A DNA stretch of 64,000 nt, taken from positions 32,079,707 to 32,143,706 of the forward strand of contig AP025042.1 of assembly GCA_036186865.1 (NCBI GenBank), given 5' to 3'. The stretch's first letter is position 1; every line of letters begins with the position of its first letter. Positions 10,651-20,117 of the stretch are shown one piece after another. Under the pieces are notes generated by a model, which was not told where the DNA came from, ran no database searches, and saw only the letters and a program-made list of their open reading frames with translations. The position numbers and the translations under genes were made by a program. Source of the stretch: Eustoma russellianum (taxonomy: Eukaryota; Streptophyta; Magnoliopsida; Gentianales; Gentianaceae).

Positions 10651-13600
10651 TTACAAAGATTCATGCATTATGGGCTTAAGTCCCATTCCGTTTGTCAATC
10701 TTGACATCTGATCTCTAGGCAAGCCTTTTGTAAGCGGATCCGCAAGATTCTCCATTGATTTTATATAATCTATGGAAATCACGCCATTAGAGATCAACTG
10801 TTTAATGGTGTTATGTCTCCGACGTATGTGTCGTGACTTACCATTGTAAATGCTGCTTTGAGCACGTCCTATAGCTGACTGACTATCACAGTGTATGCTA
10901 ATAGGAGCAATTGGCTTAGGCCAGCACGGAATATCTTCTAGAAAATTCCGAAGCCACTCAGCCTCTTCCCCAGCTTTGTCCAATGCTATGAACTCAGCTT
11001 CCATAGTGGACCTAGCTATGCATGTTTGTTTCGTGGATTTCCACGACACAGCAGCACCACCAACCGTGAACAAGTACCCACTGGTGGATTTCGAGTCTTT
11101 ACTGTCTGATATCCAATTTGCATCGCAGTATCCTTCCAATACTGCTGGATATCTCGAATAATGTAATCCATGATACATTGTGTATTTTAAATACCTCATT
11201 ACTCTGTTAAGAGCTTTCCAATGATCATCACTTGGATTACTCGTAAATCTGCTCAACTTGTTTACTGAACAAGCTAAGTCTGGTCTTGTACAATTCGTTA
11301 TGTACATCAGACTCCCGATTACCTGAGAGTATTTCAACTGGGCAACAGGTTCGCCTCGATTCTTTCTTAAGTGTATACTTAAGTCGAGCGGGGCCTTTGC
11401 CGGTTTCACATCATCCATATTGAACCGTTTTAGGACAGACTCAATATAGTGTGTTTGTGACAACACGAGTCCCTCAGTCATCCTAGAAATCTTTATTCCT
11501 AGAATAACATTGGCAACTCCCATATCCTTCATATCGAAGTTTCTCGTCAACATCTTTGTGTTTAAGATTATGTCCCGAGTACTTCCCATGATTAGCATGT
11601 CGTCTACATAGAGACACACTATCACATATGCATTCTGTGTGCTCTTAATGTAGACACACTTGTCACACTCATTGATCCTGAAACCATTAGCTAACATAGC
11701 TTGATCAAATTTCAAGTGCCACTGCTTAGGCGCTTGTTTAAGTCCGTACAAGGACTTAACGAGTCTACAAACCTTAGACTCTTGTCCTGGAACCACAAAC
11801 CCTTCGGGTTGTTCCATATAAATTTCTTCATCCAACTCACCATTCAGAAACGCAGTCTTTACATCCATCTGATGGATTTCCAAGTTATAGACTGCAGCAA
11901 TCGCAACTAGCATCCTTATAGAAGTGATCCTAGTCACCGGTGAGTAGGTGTCAAAGAAGTCAAAGCCTTCCTTTTGTCGATAGCCTTTAGCTACCAACCT
12001 GGCTTTATACTTTTCAATAGACCCATCCTCTTTCAGTTTCTTCTTGAAAACCCACTTACAACCAAGTGGTTTACTTCCAGGTGGAAGGTTAACCAACTCC
12101 CAAGTGTGGTTCTGAAGAATCGAGTCTATTTCACTGTCAACTGCTTCTTTCCAGAATGGTGCTTCTGGAGTTGACATAGCCTCGGAAAAGTTCCTTGGCT
12201 CATTTTCTACCATATAGGTTAGAAAATCTGGTCCAAATGAAGTTGGCATTTTGGCACGCTTGCTTTGACGAAGTTCCTCATCTCCTTGAGGAGTCGCCTC
12301 ACGCAATCGCTTACCAAGTCTTGTTACTTCTTGAATTTTGTCTTTCCTCGGAAAGACATCTTCAAAGAACACTGCATTTCTTGACTCCATGACAACGTTT
12401 TCATGTATGTCAGGAATATCCGATTTGTGCACCAAGAAACGATATGCACTACTGTTCGTTGCATAACCAATGAATATGCAATCAATTGTTTTAGGCCCAA
12501 TTTTAACCTGTCTTGGTTTAGGTACAGCAACCTTTGCCAGACACCCCCACACTTTCAAGTATTTGTAACTAGGCTTGTAGCCTTTCCAAAGCTCGAATGG
12601 GGTTTCATCCATCTTTTTAGATGGAACTCTATTTAAAATAACGTTGGCTGAGAGGATTGCTTCCCCCCACAAGTTCTGAGGTAAACCCGAACTTATCAAC
12701 ATAGCATTCATCATCTCTTTAAGAGTACGGTTTTTGCGTTCAGCAATACCATTCGATTGAGGTGAATATGGTGCAGTCGTTTGATGAATAATGCCACTTT
12801 CTGAACAGAACTCATTAAACGGTGTATCATATTCGCCACCTCTATCACTACGAATTGTTTTAATTCGTTTGCTAAGTTGATTCTCAACTTCATTTTTATA
12901 ATCCTTGAAAACATCAAGGGCCTCGTCTTTGCTACTTAGCAAATATACATAACAGTATCGTGTGCAATCGTCGATAAAAGTTACAAAATACTTTTTACCA
13001 CCTCTTGTTTGCACAAACTTTAAATCACACACATCGGTATGAATTAAATCCAAATGTTCAGTGTTCCTTTCTATTGAAGGAAATGACGCCTTTGCCATCT
13101 TCGCTTCAACACATATTTGACATTTTCCTTTGTTATTAAAATCCAGTTTGGGCAATAAGTCAAGATTACTCATACGTTGTATTGACTTGTAATTAACATG
13201 TCCCAAACGAAAATGCCATAAACAAGAAGACTCAAGCATGTAAGCAGAAGAGGAAGCAATTTTATTAGCCTCTGCGGGCAAATCTCTTTTGGATACAATA
13301 GTGATGACATTCAATTTAAACATCCTATTTGACAAGTACCCTTTCCCCAAATACATGCCATTTTTCGAAAGAATAACTTTATTGGACTCTAACACTAGTC
13401 TAAAACCATGCATGACTAGAAGAGATCCAGATACTAAATTCTTCCGAATATCAGGGACGTGTAGCACATTCTGCAGAGTCAGATGCTTCCCTGATGTGAG
13501 CTTCAGAACAACTTTGCCCTCGCCTTCAATCTTCGAGGAGGCCGAGTTTCCCATAAAAAGTTGTTCATTGTTCCCGGGCTGATACTCCGTGAACATCTCT

Positions 13601-14625
13601 CTGCTGGAGCAAACATGTCTAGTGGCGTCAGTATCAAGCCACCACTCACGTACGTTCCCCACAGCATTACACTCTGAGACCACCGCACAGAGATTTAGAT
13701 CATCCAATGCATCAGCTATGTTCGCCTTTGCCTTGGTTTGCTTCTTCTTAGGCTTTCTGCATTCATTGCTGACATGCCCCTGAATGCCACAGTTGTAGCA
13801 TTTCCCGGTGAACTTCTTGGCTATCTGCTTGCCTTTCTTGTTCACCCCGAGTTGGCTCTTCTTTTTCTTGGCCTCTGCAACATGGGCCTTAGCCTGACCA
13901 GAGCTAGATTGTGGCGCTCTTTCAGATCTACGATTGTCCTTCTCAATGCGGAGTCGAACAATTAGATCTTCCAATGTCATCTCCTTTTTCTTGTGTTTGA
14001 GATAGCTTCTGAATTCCCTCCACGAAAGAGGTAGCTTCTCAATCACTGCTGCCACGACGAAAGATTCACTGAGCAACATGCCCTCCTCTTCCATCTCGGC
14101 AACCAACGTCTGAAGTTCCTCAACTTGAGAAACAACAGTGCGAGAATCAGACATTTTGAAATCCAGGAATTTGCCGACAATAAATTTCTTAGTGCCGGCA
14201 TCCTCCGTACGGTATTTCTTTTCCAAAGCCTGCCACAAAGACTTTGCGGTCTTGTACGTACAGTACAAACCATACAAGGAGTTGTCCAAACAACTCAGAA
14301 TATGGCTCAAACAAACATAATTGTTGAAGTTCCAACCTTCAACAAAATGTTGGTTTTGCATATTCTGGGCTTGGTCCTCCAACGGATCCACCATAGGCGG
14401 GTCCTCAGTCAGGAAATTTGCCAATCCTACAGCAGTCAAGAAGAACAGCATCTTCTGCTGCCAGCGCTTGAAGAAGCTTCCACTGAACTTCTCCGGTTTC
14501 TCCACTTGGGCCACTACAGGACCCTGCGCAGGAGGAGCATGTCTTGGCACCCCAGCAGTTGGTGCCATTGGAGCAGAACTCTGAATGTCTGCGCCATGAA
14601 CGGAGCCTGAGCTTGCGTTCTCCAT
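10651..14625 (-). CDS. Copia gag-pol polyprotein, 1324 aa
   Basis: A single uninterrupted ORF. The gag region (UBN2-type, about residues 40-240) is followed by a CCHC zinc knuckle (CYNCGIQGHVSNEC, residues 276-289). The protease site is LDTDATRHVC (D331-T332-D333). Integrase has the WHFRLGH zinc-binding start near residue 470 and the D,D,E core (HTDVCD, RSDRGGEYD, AERKNRTLKE). Reverse transcriptase has QMDVKTAFLNGELDEEIYME and YVDDML near residue 1006. RNase H has GYCDANWISD near 1165 and ARSTMEAEFIAL. The protein would package and copy the element's RNA and insert the cDNA. The oddity is the protease motif DTD instead of the near-invariant DTG/DSG, one base change (codon at 13627-13629), which should prevent normal aspartic protease folding. 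All else looks competent. The lineage (Tork/TAR-like) is only a guess. Confidence 0.95.
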   Translation of the reverse strand: MENASSGSVHGADIQSSAPMAPTAGVPRHAPPAQGPVVAQVEKPEKFSGSFFKRWQQKMLFFLTAVGLANFLTEDPPMVDPLEDQAQNMQNQHFVEGWNFNNYVCLSHILSCLDNSLYGLYCTYKTAKSLWQALEKKYRTEDAGTKKFIVGKFLDFKMSDSRTVVSQVEELQTLVAEMEEEGMLLSESFVVAAVIEKLPLSWREFRSYLKHKKKEMTLEDLIVRLRIEKDNRRSERAPQSSSGQAKAHVAEAKKKKSQLGVNKKGKQIAKKFTGKCYNCGIQGHVSNECRKPKKKQTKAKANIADALDDLNLCAVVSECNAVGNVREWWLDTDATRHVCSSREMFTEYQPGNNEQLFMGNSASSKIEGEGKVVLKLTSGKHLTLQNVLHVPDIRKNLVSGSLLVMHGFRLVLESNKVILSKNGMYLGKGYLSNRMFKLNVITIVSKRDLPAEANKIASSSAYMLESSCLWHFRLGHVNYKSIQRMSNLDLLPKLDFNNKGKCQICVEAKMAKASFPSIERNTEHLDLIHTDVCDLKFVQTRGGKKYFVTFIDDCTRYCYVYLLSSKDEALDVFKDYKNEVENQLSKRIKTIRSDRGGEYDTPFNEFCSESGIIHQTTAPYSPQSNGIAERKNRTLKEMMNAMLISSGLPQNLWGEAILSANVILNRVPSKKMDETPFELWKGYKPSYKYLKVWGCLAKVAVPKPRQVKIGPKTIDCIFIGYATNSSAYRFLVHKSDIPDIHENVVMESRNAVFFEDVFPRKDKIQEVTRLGKRLREATPQGDEELRQSKRAKMPTSFGPDFLTYMVENEPRNFSEAMSTPEAPFWKEAVDSEIDSILQNHTWELVNLPPGSKPLGCKWVFKKKLKEDGSIEKYKARLVAKGYRQKEGFDFFDTYSPVTRITSIRMLVAIAAVYNLEIHQMDVKTAFLNGELDEEIYMEQPEGFVVPGQESKVCRLVKSLYGLKQAPKQWHLKFDQAMLANGFRINECDKCVYIKSTQNAYVIVCLYVDDMLIMGSTRDIILNTKMLTRNFDMKDMGVANVILGIKISRMTEGLVLSQTHYIESVLKRFNMDDVKPAKAPLDLSIHLRKNRGEPVAQLKYSQVIGSLMYITNCTRPDLACSVNKLSRFTSNPSDDHWKALNRVMRYLKYTMYHGLHYSRYPAVLEGYCDANWISDSKDSKSTSGYLFTVGGAAVSWKSTKQTCIARSTMEAEFIALDKAGEEAEWLRNFLEDIPCWPKPIAPISIHCDSQSAIGRAQSSIYNGKSRHIRRRHNTIKQLISNGVISIDYIKSMENLADPLTKGLPRDQMSRLTNGMGLKPIMHESL

Positions 14626-15107
14626 CAGATTACTGTTCAGTTGATCAAAACAAATAGATCAGAACAGAATCAGATTTAAGAAAGGAGTAGAAGTAGACTG
14701 CAAATCAGTACGAAACTGCTTTTGCGCAAATTAAAAACGGTACAGTAATTAATTGAATTGAAATACGTCTTAAGATTGTTGGAGACAATCAATCCTGTAC
14801 CAAGACGCAGTCGTACACTGTGTGCAAATGAAACAACAAAATAAATCAAACCCGGGGCGAGTCAAGGACTCTGTCCTTAAGACGTATTGCTCCGGTACAC
14901 TGTGCCCAACCGGTATGAGCAATCGTCTCCCAGGATACAACGGGTACCTGTTCAGTTGAGCGGCACTGCTGAACTTAAACTCCTTCGAACTCTAGAGTGT
15001 CCTGACTTCTCCCGGACAATATGCAAGACTCACGTGCTTATGAATGCAAAATGCTTTGAGAATGCTAAGAGCTTAAGGTGTATCAAATGAATGCACCCTT
15101 AGCCCTC

Positions 15108-15154
15108 TTTATATAGGAGAGTCGGTTGGAGGACAAGGTACCGTGACCGTTGGA
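15108..15154 (-). promoter_or_regulatory. Core promoter of the copia 5' LTR: MSA motif and TATA box
   Basis: On the minus strand TCCAACGGTCA (RC of 15144-15154) matches the mitosis-specific activator consensus YCYAACGGYYA exactly. TATATAAA (RC of 15108-15115) follows 28 nt later, at normal core-promoter spacing. Further AACGG cores lie upstream, near 15176, 15317 and 15345. MSA sites are bound by three-repeat MYB proteins in known G2/M promoters; activity here is inferred. Confidence 0.6.
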
Positions 15155-15449
15155 TCAAAACCGAAGTTTGATTTAGACCGTTAGATTAAAACCTCCTATC
15201 TAGATTAGGAAGGTTTAATCTCAGCCTTTAGATCGAAGATAGATTATCAGGTTTAAACCTGGAGCGTTGGATGGAAACCATATTCGGTTAAGCGGTTAAG
15301 ACAGTTTAAATCTCGGCCGTTAGATCTAAGCTGCTTTACTCACTACCGTTAGATCACAACAGATGATCTTATCTTGAATGGAGGAGGATAGAGTTTGATT
15401 CATTTTGAATCAAATCTGCCAACAGAAACAAATCTGCGCCTGCTGTCAG

Positions 15450-15705
15450 ACATCGATCGATCACATCGATCGATCGAAGTGACATCGATCGATCGATGTG
15501 ATCGATCGATGTCTGACTGAACACTTCATTCGATCATCCTTATCGTTCTAAGGGACATCGATCGATCGAAGTGATCGATCGATGTCCTCTGATTGACTTA
15601 GATCGATCTAAGAAGCGTATGAAGCTCTCTGATCTACTTCGATCGATGACATCGATCGATCGAAGTGACATCGATCGATCGAAGTCATCGATCGATGTCC
15701 GTCAG
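15450..15705. repeat. ATCGAT-palindrome array in the right LTR
   Basis: Same array as at 9580-9835, with a few substitutions. It lies in the upstream (U3) part of the 5' LTR, about 350 bp before the TATA box. Confidence 0.9.
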
Positions 15706-16302
15706 AAGCTTTGCCCGCCACATGGACATATCCAACGTGGCATTCCTCCACACGGGTGACACGTCACCCATCCACAACGTTTCCAACTACTTTGAGCATT
15801 AATTTCACATTCACACAATACATAATTGAGTGAGTTCACATCCTAACATTAACTACACGTTAAGGATTCATTAAGCTCATAGTACGTTGCACAAGTCTTG
15901 CAACTTCATAACGGGCCAAGGCCCAATCTTCAATATCCAACGAAGGGCCAAACCCAACTTTAATTCTCCAACAATACTAACTGGACTCTCCTTCAAATGA
16001 TACAAGCATTCTAATAATGTCAGGGATATTGATTTCAATCTGGATGGTGATTTTGGTAAACTACCATATTTCAACATTGACATGCCAGATATTGATTTAT
16101 CTTCTCCAATTAAGAAAGTTGCCAATTCCAAGGAAAAGCTCAATGAAGGGCCTACTTCTAGGAGTGACAAGGCAAAAGCAGATCGTTTTTCCTTTGCCTT
16201 AGATTTTAACGAGTAAGTTTTCGTAGTTTCCTTCACTGTTTATGGTTCCTTTTCTCTGTGTTCGCACCTAAGCTTAAGTAGTTACTGATACTCTTCTTTT
16301 AG

Positions 16303-17326
16303 GTTGGAGAATTTTGGTTTCAAGTCAAATTCAAAAGAAGTTCGTACGAAAGAGAAAAAGGATGAAGGAAAGCAAAATTCTCCAGGCAGAAGTGGGTCAA
16401 AGAAGCCTGCAGATGAATTTCCTGAAGATAATGATTCCCTTTTTGACAAGTCAACCAGAAATATATGTACTCCAGAGAAAGTAGTTTTAATCACGTCAAC
16501 CTTTGATGGTCAAGTTGGTGATGATGGTGCTGCTGCGTGCTCCATAACAAGGAATCACCTTTCAAACACAAATGACAATAGGCAACTGACTTCAACTGAT
16601 GTATTTGACCAAACTTCTCAAGAAATTGCTTTAGTTGACCAGACAAAAGCTATTAACAAGGAACATCCAGACATCGAGCTGAACAAAGATTCTCCTGAAC
16701 AAGTGTCTCAGGAAGCCTGGCTTATCACTGAAGCTGCATCAGATGTATCATTACATTCATCTATAACTGAATCAGCCAGAGATACCATGTCAAAATTACC
16801 GGACAATGTTACTTGTGGGACTAGGGTAACTAAGCAAGGCGATATGCAAAGTTTTGATAAGAATGAGACGGTTGGTTCAGATTCTAGTTTGGAAGTCCAG
16901 AGAAGTCCATCTTTGCAGCATATTGAAGGCCCTCAGAAATATAATGGTCGGCCTCAAGATTTTCATGATGTTCATACCTCTTTGGGAGATAAAGTTGCAG
17001 GCAAACCTGCCCAATGTGAATCTATTGTTAGGCAGTCTTCCTTATCAGCTATCCCTACAAAATTCGATGCCAATAAGCATGAAAAAAGGAAGGCACAGAA
17101 CCCGTTAGACCATTCTACCGCCACATTAGGCAAAGGAGCTATAGCTAGTAATTTGATGCCAGAGAAAGAAAGAGAAGCTTTCGCTATTCGGTCAAACTAT
17201 TCTAAGCCTGCTGAGAAATCTGGAGATGAATCCTGTAAGGCTTCAAATCAGAAAAAACTTAGCTTGTTGGATGAAAAAAATCACTGTGGCCAGACAGGAA
17301 CAACATGGAGATCAAAGGTCTCTTAA
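16303..17326 (+). CDS. Large Ser/Lys-rich exon of the interrupted host gene
   Basis: The exon begins after TTTTAG at 16302. Joined to exon 3, which ends GATTTTAACGA, it reads DFNELENFGF. It stays open for 341 codons to a stop at 17324-17326. A probable donor (AAG/GTCTCT) lies at 17316/17317. The protein is hydrophilic and rich in S, K, D and Q. It has no membrane segment, no signal peptide and no catalytic motif, which suggests an intrinsically disordered protein. The open frame implies selection until recently, even though exon 2 and the 3' exon are broken. The next recognisable exon (17391-17511) is open only in a phase that this donor does not give, so either the junction or the gene is damaged. 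Confidence 0.6.
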
Positions 17327-19859
17327 TGTTCTGGAGTGTCAACATTTTAAGACTTTATGAATCTAGATGGTTCATTTTATCTTCATTGCAGAATAGGCAG
17401 TACAAAAGCGGCTCAAATTGATGCAACTTTAGTTGGCAAGTCCATTGCACAAGTTGAGGAACGAATTCGTACACAACTTGCTGATAGAGAAAGTCCTGAT
17501 GGCTGTAAAGGTCCTCTATTCTTTCCAAGATTTAATTGTGCCTGGAGATTAATCTTTTTTCCTTATGTATGTAATGTTCTTCTGATAAATTTAAGTTTAC
17601 CGCATAAAGGCATGAACAAAGGGGAAACAGTTCCAGAGGAAAGATAATACAAAAAACAACAACAATCATACTCAGTATATTTCAACGACAGCAAAAGCTA
17701 TCGCTAGGGTCTTTTGCCCAACAAAATCTGTTTCAGTGTAGAATGGTTTTTCTGTGCTTGCTCCAGCTCCTCTTTGCTTCTCGCTGTTAATGCACTTTGC
17801 ATACTGTTGAGAGACATTCTAAGTAGTCCATAGACATTGGCCCAGCTCTAATAATTGTTGCAGTCCTGTTGTTGTGTTTGATGTAGGAAAAGTAGTTTTA
17901 CCTCACAAATCTGAATCGTCCAGACATTGTCTATGGATCTAGCATTTAAAAGTTCTATTTTCCTTTTTTTTTTCCTCCCTCCTGTCAGGCCTCCTTTTAT
18001 TCCCCTCCCCCAAAGATCAGAAGCTTAAAGAGTATGCTTTGTATAACATCCTAGCAAATATTAGGAATATTTGCGTAGTCAATATAAACATGTGTGCCCT
18101 GGATCCTGATGCAATGATCTGGACTTCCAGATTGGCTGGTCAGACAAAAAACGTAAGCTCAGAGAATGATGCAAATCCACAAATCCAGACACCAAAAGTT
18201 GCAACTCTCAACCCAACAAGAGCCTCGTACCTGAAGGAGACAAGGCTGCTTCTCTGAAAACCAATCTTCAGATTCCCCATCTTTCAGGCCTGAAGATTTC
18301 AAGGTAGCATGAATTTTGGCAGGTTATCTTTCTTCCTGTTCCTTTCATGGAATATTAATTTTATTGGTCGGTGCTGTTATTGCAGACCTGTTGTGGCAAG
18401 CACTAATGGAGTGAAATATACACCCCAAAAAAAAAAAATCAAGCCCTCAAATGCCGATCAAGTCAGGGTTTTAGTTGGTAGCATATAATCAAAAGAAGAA
18501 CAGTAAGTTAGAAAGGGAAAACAAGCACCGCCAATCCACTCATTAAAGCGGAAGAGGATTGAGGTTTGCTCTCTGTTTATTTCAAATTATGCAGTTTACT
18601 TGATGTTTATGAAACCAAAAACACACTTTTTAGCTCGTGTTGTTTATGATCTTGCAGACATCCAGTCCAAATATCATATCAAAGTCTGCAAAACATCTGT
18701 TGCAGATTTCCAGCATGAATATGATCTCAAAGTATCCAAAACACCTCTTGCAATCACCTGTCCAGGGGTATGTCTTTTACACTGATAATGTTTGTAAAAT
18801 CTACTTCCTGGTTGCTTTCATGTATTCACCTTTTGTGTGGCCTGCAGACATTTAGAAGAAAATCAATGCGAGTTTATGGATGAAGAGGTACTAGCAATAT
18901 CTAGTCCTTTGCATTTAATATTGAATTGCTGTTTGTAAGAGGTTAGACTAAAATTTCTAACACACACTTGCTTATTAGTCACAGGCGCACTGCAACAAGA
19001 ATAGCATAGATGATTGCAGAGCATCTGCTTCAGACAGCTTTCGAAGTTCTAATATCTGTGATTCTTGGAAGGAAAACCTTAAAGACCTAGATATCCCGTA
19101 CTCAATAGAGAAGGACAGCAATGTAGAAAAAGCTGAAGCTTGTAAGAAAAAGCTCGAAAATGTAAGAATCCATTATATTAAGATACATATTGGGTTGTTC
19201 TGTTGCTTCTGCCTTGTTTCCTATCCTAATAAAAGTGGATTAATATGCTATTGGTATGCGTGAAATTTTATTGTTGATTGATGTTTTGCGTGTTTTGTCC
19301 TTCCGCTGGTTAGCCAGCTATACTGCCGTCAATACCAAGGATAAGACCTTTAACCTATCAACCACTCATCTGTATTCCGTCCCTCTTCCTTTACAGGAAA
19401 AACACGCCCTTTCTTTGAAGGTCATTGGCCTATCCTCAATTAGTCGGGCAAACTTAGTCGAATGATCCAGAGTACTGGAAAAAAAAAAGGATCCACTGAG
19501 TATGCAAGTGAACTTCAATGTGTGGCTCATCCAAAACTTTATCTGGCCAAGGCAAGATTAAAGCCAATTAGGACATGATTTTTACTGAAATGCAGAGTTT
19601 ATAAATGCAGCGTTGACAGGCGGTATTCATGTACTTTTAAGAGTTCGGTTTTCTTTTTGGAGCCATATGCTTGTTAACTATTAATTCTGAAAGCATTTGG
19701 TTTAGACACGTCATATTTGTAAATAGTTTTGTTCTTGAGAAAGCTGGTTATCATTTATGTTCTTATTTAAAATGTATACTAGCATAAATTTCATGTGACC
19801 CATGAGGTTTGTTTTCACAGATTTGCAACATGCTCAGAAAGAAACATGAGGAGGCTTAG

Positions 19860-20117
19860 TAAAAGAGTTATCGAGAAGATTGTATTTCATTCATATCAAC
19901 AATGTACATCAAGTATATTCCTATATAGGGTTTTCGGTTTCCCTATGAGTGTGTAGTGAAGAATTTGAGTACAATTAGAAAAGGCTGTTACAACAAAATA
20001 CTAACAAGATAACAACAACCCAAGATAACACCAAGGTTGAACATTTGTTACAACCACCGGCGGTTTCAACCATCCGGATTCTTTGGAGCTGCAGTCGGTG
20101 GCTTCTTTTCCTTAACA
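19860..20117 (-). repeat. 3' LTR of the Ale-like copia
   Basis: 258 bp. Differs from 24407-24666 by a missing TG in the GTGTGTAG stretch. The pol frame runs into it: the last codons (to the stop at 20066-20068) lie within the LTR. Confidence 0.92.

Larger units (their letters stand above)
8908..15973 (-). mobile_element. Complete Ty1/copia LTR retrotransposon (7066 bp), intronic
   Basis: Two LTRs of 1197 bp each (8908-10104 and 14777-15973) have TG...CA ends and inverted termini (TGTTGGAGA / TCTCCAACA). They are flanked by a perfect 5-bp target-site duplication, ATACT (8903-8907 and 15974-15978). One gag-pol ORF runs leftward at 14625-10651. A polypurine tract (GTGGGGGAT on the minus strand, about 10105-10113) adjoins the 3' LTR. 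The LTRs look about 99 percent identical by eye, so insertion is recent. The insertion lies in intron 2 of the host gene, antisense to it. Integrase precedes RT, which makes it Ty1/copia. The primer site is atypical (see findings). Confidence 0.96.
14777..15973 (-). repeat. 5' LTR of the 8908-15973 copia element
   Basis: 1197 bp, the same length as its partner, with scattered single-base differences. This copy drives the element's transcript leftward. The 13-nt stretch at 14876-14888 is complementary, in the element RNA, to the site just after the LTR at 14762-14774. Confidence 0.95.

Noticed and set aside
14125..14610. 161-codon plus-strand ORF
   Set aside because: Antisense shadow of the gag region of the copia ORF.
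15571..15759. 62-codon ORF rich in IDRS repeats
   Set aside because: A translation of the ATCGAT-palindrome array in the LTR, not a protein gene.
16724..17108. Alternative frame ORFs in the large host exon
   Set aside because: Shadows of the 16303-17326 frame, with no splice support.
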